From contig NW_003143244.1 in assembly GCF_000003605.2 (NCBI RefSeq), forward strand, positions 1-36,546: DNA of 36,546 bases. The letters run 5' to 3'. The position numbers and the translations under genes are program-made. Each line of letters begins with the position of its first letter. Position 1 is the first letter of the stretch. Positions 22,208 through 34,159 of this stretch are shown piece by piece. Under the pieces are notes generated by a model. That model searched no databases. It had not been told where the DNA came from and worked only from the letters and a program-made list of their open reading frames with translations. The DNA is from Saccoglossus kowalevskii. Taxonomy: Eukaryota > Hemichordata > Enteropneusta > Harrimaniidae.

Positions 22208-22624
22208 ATTTACGCATGACATTTTAACGCTATTTATTGAATAGAAGACAGTGCCATCTACGATGGTACCTGGCATCCAACTGGTTTGCATATCTGTTTT
22301 GAAGTTTACACAATAATCATTGCCCAATAACTATCTAAGACAATCACTACATCAAAGTCGCCTATTCATAAAAAAAACCTTCGACAAAAATGGATACATG
22401 GCCTTATGACTGAATAGAACTCATGTTTCTCAGCAGAGTTCGTGAACTTAAAACCAAGTGAAAGTGTTCAAAGCCTGAGAAAGTGAAATTAAAAACCATT
22501 GAAAATAAATGGATTTACAATCATTTTTGGGGGGTAAAAATACAATGTTCAATGAAAATCGTTGAATTATATTCGATATATGCGATATATTAATATAAAA
22601 AGTATACTCAATATAAAGGAAAAA

Positions 22625-22920
22625 GGATTGTGTTCAACTATTTTGGTAGGGCTGCTAGACGCTACCTATTCACGAGCGTGATCCCACTACTGCTCCACAC
22701 GGGAACTTTTGCCTGCTGTGTTTCCACCCTGGGCCGATTCGTCCCTCATTATACAAACTGGTCGTCCTAACCTCCGTCTGGTCGACCATATTGATGCCGA
22801 GCTTAGCATGGACGCCTGATCTCCATAGAAAGACGACTAACAGGACTCCCAACCTCAACCCGTCCAACAACCCCGGCCTCCAAGTAACTGGATTACAGGC
22901 GCACGCCACAACGCCCAGCC
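22625..22920 (-). ncRNA. 7SL: SRP RNA (7SL), copy 34
   Basis: 296-bp copy with T5 terminator, same type as copy 9 including the CGCCAGAC start context and the following ACAATCTCTAC spacer. Confidence 0.93.
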
Positions 22921-23340
22921 ATTTACGCCAGACATTTTAACGCTATTTATTGAATAGAAGACAGTGCCATCTACGATGGTACCAGGCATCCACCTGGTTT
23001 GCATGTCTGTTTTGAAGTTTACACAATAATCATTGCCCAATAACTATCTAAGACAATCTCTACATCAAAGTCGCCTATTCATAAAAACAAACCTCCGACA
23101 AAAATGGATACATGGCCTTATGACTGAATAGAACTCATGTTTCTCAGCAGAGTTCGTGAACTTAAAACCAAGTGAAAGTGTTCAAAGCATGAGAAAGTGA
23201 AATTAAAAACCATTGAAAATAAATGGATTTACATTAATTTTTGGGATGATAAAAATACAATGTTCAATAAAAATCGTTGAATTATATTCGATATATGCGA
23301 TATATTAATATAAAAAGTATACTCAATATAAAGGAAAAAA

Positions 23341-23636
23341 GGATTGTGTTCAACTATTCTGGTAGGGCTGCTAGACGCTGCCTATTCACGAGCGCGATCC
23401 CACTAATGCTCCACACGGAAACTTTTGCCTGCTGTGTTTCCACCCTGGGCCGATTCGTCCCTCATTATACAACCTGGTCGTCCTAACCTCCGTCGGGTCG
23501 ACCATATTGATGCCGAGCTTAGCATGGACGCCTGATCTCCATAGAAAGACAACTAACAGGACTCCCAACCTCAACCCGTCCAACAACCCAAGCCTCCAAG
23601 TAACTGGATTACAGGCGCACGCCACAACGCCCAGCC
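23341..23636 (-). ncRNA. 7SL: SRP RNA (7SL), copy 35
   Basis: 296-bp copy with T6 terminator. Marked by CCAGAAUAG, GGAGCAUUAGUGGG (in place of GGAGCAGUAGUGGG) and GGAGGCUUGGGUUG. Confidence 0.91.
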
Positions 23637-24051
23637 ATTTACGCCTGACATTTTAACGCTATTTATTGAATAGAAGACAGTGCCATCTACGATGGTACCT
23701 GGCATCCAACTGGTTTGCATGTCTGTTTTGAAGTTTACACAATAATCATTGCCCAATAACTATTTAAGACAATCACTACATCAAAGTCGCCTATTCATAA
23801 AAAAAACCTTCGACAAAAATGGATACATGGCCTTATGACTGAATAGAACTCATGTTTCTCAGCTTCGTGAACTTAAAACCAAGTGATAGTGTTCAAAGCA
23901 TGAGAAAGTGAAATTAAAAACCATTGAAAATAAATGGATTTACAGTCATTTTTTGGGGGGTAAAAATACAATGTTCAATGAAAATCGTTGAATTATATTC
24001 GATATATGCGATATATTAATATAAAAAGTATACTCAATATAAAGGAAAAAA

Positions 24052-24347
24052 GGATTGTGTTCAACTATTTTGGTAGGGCTGCTAGACGCTACCTATTCAC
24101 GAGCGCGATCCCACTACTGCTCCACACGGGAACTTTTGCCTGCTGTGTTTCCACCCTGGGCCGATTCGTCCCTCATTATACAACCTGGTCGTCCTAACCT
24201 CCGTCGGGTCGACCATATTGATGCCGAGCTTAGCAAGGACGCTTGATCTACATAGAAAGACGACTAACAGGACTCCCAACCTTAACCCGTCCAACAACCC
24301 CAGCCTCCAAATAACTGGATTACAGGCGCACGCCACAACGCCCAGCC
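24052..24347 (-). ncRNA. 7SL: SRP RNA (7SL), copy 36
   Basis: 296-bp copy with T6 terminator. Several changes lie between the Alu domain and helix 6 (UAUGUAGAUCAAGCGUCCUUGC), and CAGUUAUUUGGAGG. The TATA-like box has become AAAAAATA. Confidence 0.9.
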
Positions 24348-24667
24348 ATTTACGCCTGACATTTTAACGCTATTTTTTGAATAGAAGACAGTGCCATCTA
24401 CGATGATACATGGCATCCAACTGGTTTGCATGTCTGTTTTGAAGTTTACACAATAAGCATTGCCCAATAACTATCTAAGACAATCACTACATCAAAGTCG
24501 CCTATTCATAAAAACAAACCTCCGACAAAAATGGATACATGGCCTGATGACTGAATAGAACTTATGTTTCTCAGCAGATTTCGTGAACTTAAAACCAAGT
24601 GAAAGTGTTCAAAGCATGAGAAAGTGAAATTAAAAACCATTGAAAATAAATAGATTTACAGTCATTT

Positions 24668-24679
24668 GGGGGGGGGGGG
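24668..24679. repeat. Homopolymer G tract (12)
   Basis: In the spacer about 90-100 bp downstream of each gene lies a G run (C on the gene strand). It is 4-6 long in most left-hand units and 9-13 long in many units right of 24 kb. The longest is 13, at 26840-26852. Confidence 0.85.
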
Positions 24680-24769
24680 TAAAAATACAATGTTCAATGA
24701 AAATCGTTGAATTATATTCGATATATGCGATACATTAATATAAAAAGTATATTCAATATAAAGGAAAAA

Positions 24770-25065
24770 GGATTGTGTTCAACTTTTTTGGTAGGGCTGC
24801 TAAACGCTGCCTATTCAAGAGCGCGATCCCACTACTGCTCCACACGGGAACTTTTGCCTGCTGTGTTTCCACCCTGGGCCGATTCGTCCCTCATTATACA
24901 ACCTGGTCGTCCTAACCTCCGTCGGGTCGACCATATTGATGCCGAGCTTAGCATGGACGCCTGATCTCCATAGAAAGACGACTAACATGACTCCCAACCT
25001 CAACCCGTCCAACAAGCCCGGCCTCCAAGTAACTGGATTACAGGCGCCCGCCACAACGCCCATCC
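24770..25065 (-). ncRNA. 7SL: SRP RNA (7SL), copy 37
   Basis: 296-bp copy with T5 terminator. The start is GGAUGGGCG rather than GGCUGGGCG and the Alu domain has GUGGCGGGCGCC. GCUCUUGAAUAGG replaces GCUCGUGAAUAGG. Duplicated as copy 41. Confidence 0.9.
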
Positions 25066-25487
25066 ATTTACGCCTGACATTTTAACGCTATTTATTGAAT
25101 AGAAGACAGTGCCATCTACGATGTTACCTGGCATCCAACTGGTTTGCATGTCTGTTTTGAAGTTTACACAATAATCATTGCAAAATAACTATCTAAGACA
25201 ATCACTACATCAAAGTCGCCTATTCATAAAAACAAACCTCCGACAAAAATGGATACATGGCCTGATGACTGAATAGAACTTATGTTTCTCAGCAGAGTTC
25301 GTGAACTTAAAACCAAGTGAAAGAGTTCAAAGCATGAGAAAGTGAAATTAAAAACCATTGAAAATAAATAGATTTACAGTCATTTGGGGGGGGGGGGTAA
25401 AAATACAATGTTCAATGAAAATCGTTGAATTATATTCGATATATGCGATACATTAATATAAAAAGTATACTCAATATAAAGGAAAAA

Positions 25488-25783
25488 GGATCGTGTTCAA
25501 CTTTTTTGGTAGGGCTGCTAGACGCTGCCAATTCACGAGCGTGATCCCACTACTGCTCCACACGGGAACTTTTGCCTGCTGTGTTTCCACCCTGGGCCGA
25601 TTCGTCCCTCATTATACAACATGGTCGTCCTAACCTCCGTCGGGTCGGCCATATTGATGCCGAGCTTAGCATGGACGCCTGATCTCCATAGAAAGACAAC
25701 TAACAGGACTCCCAACCTCAACCCGTACAACAACCCCGGCCTCCAAGTAAATGGATTACAGGCGCACGCCACAACGCCCAGCC
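25488..25783 (-). ncRNA. 7SL: SRP RNA (7SL), copy 38, displaced promoter
   Basis: 296-bp copy with T5 terminator and 3' end CACGATCC. A 21-bp tandem duplication over the start moves the TATA-like box (25828-25835) to -45 to -52 from this start, but it is at -24 to -31 from the duplicated start at 25804. Transcription would then add a 21-nt 5' extension. Duplicated as copy 42. Confidence 0.9.
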
Positions 25784-25816
25784 ATTTACGCATGACGCCC
25801 AGCCATTTACGCATGA
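25775..25816. repeat. 21-bp tandem duplication at the start of copy 38
   Basis: Two exact 21-bp copies (25775-25795, 25796-25816), each containing CGCCCAGCC and TTTACGCATGA. The only other instance is at 28670-28711. Confidence 0.92.
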
Positions 25817-26221
25817 CATTTTAACGCTATTTATTGAATAGAAGACAGTGCCATCTACGATGGTACCTGGCATCCAACTGGTTTGCATATCTGTTTTGAA
25901 GTTTTCACAATAATCATGCCCAATAACTATCTAAGACAATCACTACATCAAAGTCGCCTATTCATAAAAAAAACCTTCGACAAAAATGGATACATGGCCT
26001 TATGACTGAATAGAACTCATGTTTCTCAGCAGAGTTCGTGAACTTAAAACCAAGTGAAAGTGTTCAAAGCATGAGAAAGTGAAATTAAAAACCATTGAAA
26101 ATAAATGGATTTACAGTCATTTTTGGGGGGGTAAAAATACAATGTTCAATGAAAATCGTTGAATTATATTCGATATATGCGATATATTAATATAAAAAGT
26201 ATACTCAATATAAAGGAAAAA

Positions 26222-26517
26222 GGATTGTGTTCAACTATTTTGGTAGGGCTGCTAGACGCAGCATATTCACGAGCGCGATCCCACTACTGCTCCACACGGA
26301 AACTTTTGCCTGCTGTGTTTCCACCCTGGGCCGATTCGTCCCTCATTATACAACCTGGTCGTCCTAACCTCCGTCGGTGCGACCATATTGATGCCGAGCT
26401 TAGCACGGACGCCTGATCTACATAGAAAGACTACTAACAGGACTCCCAACCTCAACCCGTCCAACAACCCCGGCCTCCAATTAACTGGATTACAGGCGCA
26501 CGCCACAACGCCCAGCC
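26222..26517 (-). ncRNA. 7SL: SRP RNA (7SL), copy 39
   Basis: 296-bp copy with T5 terminator. Marked by GAAUAUGCUGCGUC in the 3' arm, AUAUGGUCGCACCGACGG in helix 6 and GUCCGUGCUAAG. Duplicated as copy 45, which differs in the Alu domain (here CAGUUAAUUGGAGG). Confidence 0.92.
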
Positions 26518-26943
26518 ATTTACGCATGACATTTTAACGCTATTTATTGAATAGAAGACAGTGTCATCTACGATGATACCTGGCATTCAACTGGTTTGCA
26601 TGTCTGTTTTGAAGTTTACACAATAATCATTGCCCAATAACTATCTAAGACAATCACTACATCAAAGTCGCCTATTCATAAAAACAAACCTCCGACAAAA
26701 ATGGATACATGGCCTTATGACTGAATAGAACTCATGTTTCTCAGCAGAGTTCGTGAACTTAAAACCAAGTGAAAGTGTTCAAAGAATGAGAAAGTGAAAT
26801 TAAAAACCATTGAAAATAAATGGATTTACAGTCATTTTTGGGGGGGGGGGGGTAAAAATACAATGTTCAATAAAAATCGTTGAATTATATTCGATATATG
26901 CGATATATTAATATAAAAACTATACTCAATATAAAGGAAAAAA

Positions 26944-27239
26944 GGATTGTGTTCAACTATTTTGGTAGGGCTGCTAGACGGTGCCTATTCACGAGCGCGA
27001 TCCCACTACTGTTCCACACGGAAACTTTTGCCTGCTGTGTTTCCATCCTGGGCCGATTCGTCCCTCATTATACAACCTGGTCGTCCTAACCTCCGTCGGG
27101 TCGACCATATTGATGCCGAGCTTAGCATGGACGCCTGATCTCCATAGAAAGACAACTAACATGACTCCCAACCTCAACCCGTCCAACAACCCCGGCTTCC
27201 ATGTAACTGGGTTACAGGCGCACGCCACAACGCCCAGCC
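26944..27239 (-). ncRNA. 7SL: SRP RNA (7SL), copy 40
   Basis: 296-bp copy with T6 terminator. Marked by GUGUGGAACAGUAG, CCCAGGAUGGAAAC and CUGUAACCCAGUUACAUGGAAGCC in the Alu domain, where several changes fall in conserved positions. Duplicated as copy 46. Confidence 0.9.
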
Positions 27240-27665
27240 ATTTACGCCTGACATTTTAACGCTATTTATTGAATAGAAGACAGTGCCATCTACGATGATA
27301 CCTGGCATCCAACTGGTTTGCATGTTTGTTTTGAAGTTTACACAATAATCATTGCCCAATAACTATCTAAGACAATCACTACATCAAAGTCGCCTATTCA
27401 TAAAAACAAACCTCCGACAAAAATGGATACATGGCCTGATGACTGAATAGAACTTATGTTTCTCAGCAGAGTTCGTGAACTTAAAACCAAGTGAAAGTGT
27501 TCAAAGCATGAGAAAGTGAAATTAAAAACCATTGAAAATAAATGGATTTACAGTCATTTTTTTTGGGGGGGGGGGTAAAAATACAATGTTCAATGAAAAT
27601 CGTTGAATTATATTCGATATATGCGATACATTAATATAAAAAGTATATTCAATATAAAGGAAAAA

Positions 27666-27961
27666 GGATTGTGTTCAACTTTTTTGGTAGGGCTGCTAAA
27701 CGCTGCCTATTCAAGAGCGCGATCCCACTACTGCTCCACACGGGAACGTTTGCCTGCTGTGTTTCCACCCTGGGCCGATTCGTCCCTCATTATACAACCT
27801 GGTCGTCCTAACCTCCGTCGGGTCGACCATATTGATGCCGAGCTTAGCATGGACGCCTGATCTCCATAGAAAGACGACTAACATGACTCCCAACCTCAAC
27901 CCGTCCAACAAGCCCGGCCTCCAAGTAACTGGATTACAGGCGCCCGCCACAACGCCCATCC
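27666..27961 (-). ncRNA. 7SL: SRP RNA (7SL), copy 41
   Basis: Duplicate of copy 37 at +2896 bp (GGAUGGGCG start, GCUCUUGAAUAGG), with GCAAACGUUCCC as a private change. Confidence 0.9.
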
Positions 27962-28382
27962 ATTTACGCCTGACATTTTAACGCTATTTATTGAATAGAA
28001 GACAGTGCCATCTACGATGTTACCTGGCATCCAACTGGTTTGCATGTCTGTTTTGAAGTTTACACAATAATCATTGCAAAATAACTATCTAAGACAATCA
28101 CTACATCAAAGTCGCCTATTCATAAAAACAAACCTCCGACAAAAATGGATACATGGCCTGATGACTGAATAGAACTTATGTTTCTCAGCAGAGTTCGTGA
28201 ACTTAAAACCAAGTGAAAGAGTTCAAAGCATGAGAAAGTGAAATTAAAAACCATTGAAAATAAATAGATTTACAGTCATTTTGGGGGGGGGGTAAAAATA
28301 CAATGTTCAATGAAAATCGTTGAATTATATTCGATATATGCGATACATTAATATAAAAAGTATACTCAATATAAAGGAAAAA

Positions 28383-28678
28383 GGATCGTGTTCAACTTTT
28401 TTGGTAGGGCTGCTAGACGCTGCCAATTCACGAGCGTGATCCCACTACTGCTCCACACGGGAACTTTTGCCTGCTGTGTTTCGACCCTGGGCCGATTCGT
28501 CCCTCATTATACAACATGGTCGTCCTAACCTCCGTCGGGTCGGCCATATTGATGCCGAGCTTAGCATGGACGCCTGATCTCCATAGAAAGACAACTAACA
28601 GGACTCCCAACCTCAACCCGTACAACAACCCCGGCCTCCAAGTAAATGGATTACAGGCGCACGCCACAACGCCCAGCC
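28383..28678 (-). ncRNA. 7SL: SRP RNA (7SL), copy 42, displaced promoter
   Basis: Duplicate of copy 38 at +2895 bp, including the 21-bp duplication over its start. It differs by GUC-GAAA-CAC at the helix 8 tip, which breaks the loop-closing pair. Confidence 0.88.
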
Positions 28679-28711
28679 ATTTACGCATGACGCCCAGCCA
28701 TTTACGCATGA
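28670..28711. repeat. 21-bp tandem duplication at the start of copy 42
   Basis: Exact 21-bp copies at 28670-28690 and 28691-28711, as at 25775. Copied as part of the larger block. Confidence 0.92.
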
Positions 28712-29124
28712 CATTTTAACGCTATTTATTGAATAGAAGACAGTGCCATCTACGATGGTACCTGGCATCCAACTGGTTTGCATATCTGTTTTGAAGTTTT
28801 CACAATAATCATGCCCAATAACTATCTAAGACAATCACTACATCAAAGTCGCCTATTCATAAAAAAAAACCTTCGACAAAAATGGATACATGGCCTTATG
28901 ACTGAATAGAACTCATGTTTCTCAGCAGAGTTCGTGAACTTAAAACCAAGTGAAAGTGTTCAAAGCACGAGAAAGTGAAATTAAAAACCATTGAAAATAA
29001 ATGGATTTACAGTCATTTTTGGGGGGGTAAAAATACAATGTTCAATGAAAATCGTTGAATTATATTCGATATATGCGATATACATTGTATTAATATAAAA
29101 ACTATACTCAATTTAAAGGAAAAT

Positions 29125-29420
29125 AGATTGTGTTCAACTATTTTGATAGGGCAGCTACACGCTGCCTATTCACGAGGGCGATCCCACTACTGCTCCACAC
29201 GGAAACTTTTGCCTGCTGTGTTTCCACCCTGGGCCGATTCGTCCCTCATTATACAAGCTGGTCGTCCTAACCTCCGTCGGGTCGACCATATTGACGCCGA
29301 GCTTAGCAAGGACGCTTTATATACATAGAAAGACGACTAACAGGACTCCCAACCTTAACCCGTCCAACAACCCCAGCCTCCAAGTAACTGGATTACAGGC
29401 GCACGCCACAACGCCCAGCC
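29125..29420 (-). ncRNA. 7SL: SRP RNA (7SL), copy 43
   Basis: 296-bp diverged copy. The terminator is weakened to T4 with an A before it (CTATTTTCC). The 3' arm has GCGUGUAGCUGCCCUAUC, and the region before helix 6 is altered (UAUAUAAAGCGUCCUUGC). Probably not a main functional copy. Confidence 0.85.
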
Positions 29421-29846
29421 ATTTACGCCTGACATTTTAACGCTATTTATTGAATAGAAGACAGTGCCATCTACGATGATACCTGGCATCCAACTGGTTT
29501 GCATGTCTGTTTTGAAGTTTACACAATAATCATTGCCCAATAACTATCTAAGACAATCACTACATCAAAGTCGCCTATTCATAAAAACAAACCTCCGACA
29601 AAAATGGATACATGGACTTATGACTGAATAGAACTCATGTTTCTCAGCAGAGTTCGTGAACTTAAAACCAAGTGAAAGTGTTCAAAGCATGAGAAAGTGA
29701 AATTAAAAACCATTGAAAATAAATGGATTTACAGTCATTTTGGTGGGGGGGGGGGTAAAAATACAATGTTCAATGAAAATCGTTGAATTATATTCGATAT
29801 ATGCGATATATTAATATAAAAAGTATACTCAATATAAAGGAAAAAA

Positions 29847-30142
29847 GGATTGTGTTCAACTATTTTGGTAGGGCTGCTAGACACTGCCTATTCACGAGCG
29901 CGATCCCACTACTGCTCCACACGGAAACTTTTGCCTGATGTGTTTCCACCCTGGGCCAATTCGTCCCTCATTATACAACCTGGTCGTCCTAACCTCCGTC
30001 GGGTCGACCATATTGATGCCGAGGTTAGCATGGACGCCTGATCTGCTTAGAAAGACAACTAACAGGACTCCCAACCTCAACCCGTCCAACAAACCCGGCC
30101 TCCAAGTAACTGGATTACAGGCGCACGCCACAACGCCCAGCC
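29847..30142 (-). ncRNA. 7SL: SRP RNA (7SL), copy 44
   Basis: 296-bp copy with T6 terminator. Changes include GAAUUGGCCCAGG, CACAUCAGGC in place of CACAGCAGGC (hits the conserved AGCAG), and GCUAACCUCGG. Confidence 0.88.
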
Positions 30143-30560
30143 ATTTACGCATGACATTTTAACGCTATTTATTGAATAGAATACAGTGCCATCTACGATG
30201 GTACCTGGCATCCAACTGGTTTGCATATCTGTTTTGAAGTTTACACAATAATCATTGCCCAATAACTATCTAAGACAATCACTACATCAAAGTCGCCTAT
30301 TCATAAAAAAAACCTTCGACAAAAATGGATACATGGCCTTATGACTGAATAGAACTCATGTTTCTCAGCAGAGTTCGTGAACTTAAAATCAAGTGAAAGT
30401 GTTCAAAGCATGAGAAAGTGAAATTAAAAACCATTGAAAATAAATGGATTTACAGTCATTTTTTGGGGGGTAAAAATACAATGTTCAATGAAAATCGTTG
30501 AATTATATTCGATATATGCGATATAGTAATATAAAAAGTATATTCAATATAAAGGAAAAA

Positions 30561-30856
30561 GGATTGTGTTCAACTATTTTGGTAGGGCTGCTAGACGCAG
30601 CATATTCACGAGCGCGATCCCACTACTGCTCCACACGGAAACTTTTGCCTGCTGTGTTTCCACCCTGGGCCGATTCGTCCCTCATTATACAACCTGGTCG
30701 TCCTAACCTCCGTCGGTGCGACCATATTGATGCCGAGCTTAGCACGGACGCCTGATCTACATAGAAAGACTACTAACAGGACTCCCAACCTCAACCCGTC
30801 CAACAACCCCGGCCTCCAAGTAACTGGATTACAGGCGCACGCCACAACGCCCAGCC
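30561..30856 (-). ncRNA. 7SL: SRP RNA (7SL), copy 45
   Basis: Sister of copy 39 at +4339 bp, with T5 terminator and the same GGUCGCACCGACGG helix 6 change, but with the usual CAGUUACUUGGAGG. Confidence 0.92.
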
Positions 30857-31279
30857 ATTTACGCATGACATTTTAACGCTATTTATTGAATAGAAGACAG
30901 TGCCATCTACGATGATACCTGGCATTCAACTGGTTTGCATGTCTGTTTTGAAGTTTACACAATAATCATTGCCCAATAACTATCTAAGACAATCACTACA
31001 TCAAAGTCGCCTATTCATAAAAACAAACCTCCGACAAAAATGGATACATGGCCTTATGACTGAATAGAACTCATGTTTCTCAGCAGAGTTCGTGAACTTA
31101 AAACCAAGTGAAAGTGTTCAAAGAATGAGAAAGTGAAATTAAAAACCATTGAAAATAAATGGATTTACAGTCATTTTTGGGGGGGGGGGGTAAAAATACA
31201 ATGTTCAATAAAAATCGTTGAATTATATTCGATATATGCGATATATTAATATAAAAACTACTCAATATAAAGGAAAAAA

Positions 31280-31575
31280 GGATTGTGTTCAACTATTTTG
31301 GTAGGGCTGCTAGACGGTGCCTATTCACGAGCGCGATCCCACTACTGTTCCACACGGAAACTTTTGCCTGCTGTGTTTCCATCCTGGGCCGATTCGTCCC
31401 TCATTATACAACCTGGTCGTCCTAACCTCCGTCGGGTCGACCATATTGATGCCGAGCTTAGCATGGACGCCTGATCTCCATAGAAAGACAACTAACATGA
31501 CTCCCAACCTCAACCCGTCCAACAACCCCGGCTTCCATGTAACTGGGTTACAGGCGCACGCCACAACGCCCAGCC
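31280..31575 (-). ncRNA. 7SL: SRP RNA (7SL), copy 46
   Basis: Sister of copy 40 at +4336 bp, with T6 terminator and the same Alu-domain changes. Its downstream spacer has lost 2 bp (AAAAACTACTC). Confidence 0.9.
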
Positions 31576-31998
31576 ATTTACGCCTGACATTTTAACGCTA
31601 TTTATTGAATAGAAGACAGTGCCATCTACGATGATACATGGCATCCAACTGGTTTGCATGTCTGTTTTGAAGTTTACACAATAAGCATTGCCCAATAACT
31701 ATCTAAGACAATCACTACATCAAAGTCGCCTATTCATAAAAACAAACCTCCGACAAAAATGGATACATGGCCTGATGACTGAATAGAACTTATGTTTCTC
31801 AGCAGATTTCGTGAACTTAAAACCAAGTGAAAGTGTTCAAAGCATGAGAAAGTGAAATTAAAAACCATTGAAAATAAATAGATTTACAGTCATTTGGGGG
31901 GGGGGGGGTAAAAATACAATGTTCAATGAAAATCGTTGAATTATATTCGATATATGCGATACATTAATATAAAAAGTATACTCAATATAAAGGAAAAA

Positions 31999-32294
31999 GG
32001 ATCGTGTTCAACTTTTTTGGTAGGGCTGCTAGACGCTGCCTATTCACGAGCGCGATCCCTCTACTGCTCCACACGGGAACTTTTGCCTGCTGTGTGTCCA
32101 CCCTGGGCCGATTCGTCCCTCATTATACAACCTGGTCGTCCTAACCTCCGTCGGGTAGACCGTATTGATGCCGAGCTTAGCATGGACGCCTGATCTCCAT
32201 AGAAAGACAACTAACAGGACTCCCAACCTCAACCCGTACAACAACCCCGGCCTCCAAGTAACTGGATTACAGGCGCACGCCACAACGCCCAGCC
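31999..32294 (-). ncRNA. 7SL: SRP RNA (7SL), copy 47
   Basis: 296-bp copy with T5 terminator and 3' end CACGATCC. The helix 8 tip reads GUG-GACA-CAC, still a possible GNNA loop but not GAAA. CAGUAGAGGGAUC replaces CAGUAGUGGGAUC. Confidence 0.88.
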
Positions 32295-32713
32295 ATTTAC
32301 GCGTGACATTTTAACGCTATTTATTGAATAGATGACAGTGCCATCTACGATGGTACCTGATATCCACCTGGTTTGCATGTCTGTTTTGAAGTTTACACAA
32401 TAATCATTGCCCAATAACTATCTAAGACAATCGCTACATCAAAGTCGCCTATTCATAAAAACAAACCTCCGACAAAAATGGATACATGGCCTTATGACTG
32501 AATAGAACTCATGTTTCTCAGCAGAGTTCGTGAAATTAAAACCAAGTGAAAGTGTTCAAAGCATGATAAAGTGAAATTAAAAACCATTGAAAATAAATGG
32601 ATTTACATTCATTTTTTGGGGGGTAAAAATACAATGTTCAATGAAAATCGTTGAATTATATTCGATATATGCGATATATTAATATAAAAAGTATACTCAA
32701 TATAAAGGAAAAT

Positions 32714-33009
32714 GGATTGTGTTCAACTATTTTGGTAGGGCTGCTAGACGCTGCCTATTCACGAGCGCGATCCCACTACTGCTCCACACGGGTACTTTTG
32801 CCTGCTGTGTTTCCACCCTGAGCAGATTCGTCCCTCATTATACAACCTGGTCGTCCTAACCTCCGTCGGGCCGACCATATTGATGCCGAGATTAGCATGG
32901 ACGCCTGATCTCCATAGAAAGACGACTAACAGGACTCCCAACCTCAACCCGTCCAACAACCCCGGCCTCCAAGTAACTGGATTACAGGCGCACGCCACAA
33001 CGCCCAGCC
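32714..33009 (-). ncRNA. 7SL: SRP RNA (7SL), copy 48
   Basis: 296-bp copy with a T4 terminator offset by one base (CCATTTTCC). The base of helix 8 reads CUGCUCAGGG in place of CGGCCCAGGG, removing likely pairs. Confidence 0.87.
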
Positions 33010-33431
33010 ATTTACGCATGACATTTTAACGCTATTTATTGAATAGAAGACAGTGCCATCTACGATGATACCTGGCATCCAACTGGTTTGCATGTTTGTT
33101 TTGAAGTTTACACAATAATCATTGCCCAATAACTATCTAAGACAATCACTACATCAAAGTCGCCTATTCATAAAAACAAACCTCCGACAAAAATGGATAC
33201 ATGGCCTGATGACTGAATAGAACTTATGTTTCTCAGCAGAGTTCGTGAAGTTAAAACCAAGTGAAAGTGTCCAAAGCATGAGAAAGTGAAATTAAAAACC
33301 ATTGAAAATAAATGGATTTACAGTCATTTGGTGGGGGGGGGGTAAAAATACAATGTTCAATGAAAATCGTTGAATTATGTTCAATATATGCGATACATTA
33401 ATATAAAAGTATACTCAATATAAAGGAAAAA

Positions 33432-33722
33432 GGATCGTGTTCAACTTTTTTGGTAGGGCTGCTAGACGATGCCTATTCACGAGCGCGATCCCACTACTGC
33501 TGCACACGGGAACTTTTGCCTGCTGTGTTTTCACCCTGAGCCGTCCCTCATTATACAACCTGGTCGTTCTCACCTCCGTCGGGCCGACCAAATTGATGCC
33601 GAGCTTAGCATGGACGCCTGATCTCCATAGAAAGACGACTAACAGGACTCCCAACCTCAACCCGTCCAACAACCCCGGCCTCCAAGTAACTGGATTACAG
33701 GTGCACGCCACAACGCCCAGCC
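33432..33722 (-). ncRNA. 7SL: SRP RNA (7SL), copy 49, altered helix 8
   Basis: 291 bp. Five nt are missing between helices 6 and 8 (GGGACGGCUCAGGG), and the helix 8 tip is GUG-AAAA-CAC, so the first loop base is A instead of G and the GNRA fold is lost. T5 terminator and TATA-like box present. Same allele as copy 51; probably defective, or a specialised variant. Confidence 0.85.
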
Positions 33723-34094
33723 ATTTACGCATGACATTTTAACGCTATTTATTGAATAGAAGACAGTGCCATCTACGATGATACCTGGCATCCAACTGGT
33801 TTGCATATTTGTTTTGAAGTTTACACAATAATCATTGCCCAATAACTATCTAAGACAATCACTACATCAAAGTCGCCTATTCATAAAAACAAACCTCCGA
33901 CAAAAATGGATACATGGCCTTATGACGGAATCGAACTCGTGTTTCTCAGGATAGTTCGTGAACTTAAAACCAAGTGAAAGTGTTCAAAGCGTGAGAAAGT
34001 GAAATTAAACACCATTGAAAATAAATGGATTTACAGTCATTTTTTTTGGGGGGGGGGATAAAAATACAATGTTCAATGAAAATCGTTGAATTAT

Positions 34095-34105
34095 GTGTAG
34101 TAAAT
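34095..34105. repeat. 11-bp spacer insertion GTGTAGTAAAT
   Basis: Inserted between GAATTAT and ATTCGATATATG downstream of copy 50. Also present at 34604-34614 and 35329-35339, and nowhere else in the window. Confidence 0.85.
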
Positions 34106-34159
34106 ATTCGATATATGCGATATATTAATATAAAAAGTATACTCAATATAAAGGAAAAA

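Larger units (their letters stand above)
21620..23048. repeat. Two-unit block related to 4717-5450 and 6144-6980
   Basis: The copy 33 unit matches the copy 11 unit, and the copy 34 unit matches copy 9 in the gene and copy 12 in the spacer (AAAAAAACCTTCGAC). The same unit types thus recur 15-17 kb apart in changed order. Confidence 0.8.
24700..26140. repeat. Two-unit block duplicated at 27596-29035
   Basis: Offset about 2895 bp. Copies 37-38 equal copies 41-42, with the GCGATACATT spacer, the 21-bp duplication and CACAATAATCATGCCC in both. The G tracts differ in length between the two. Confidence 0.88.
25931..27290. repeat. Two-unit block duplicated at 30270-31625
   Basis: Offset 4339 bp. 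Copies 39-40 equal copies 45-46. The unit starting near 31630 then matches the one starting near 24400 (GATACATGG, CAATAAGCATTG), so the copy point changes source. Confidence 0.86.
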
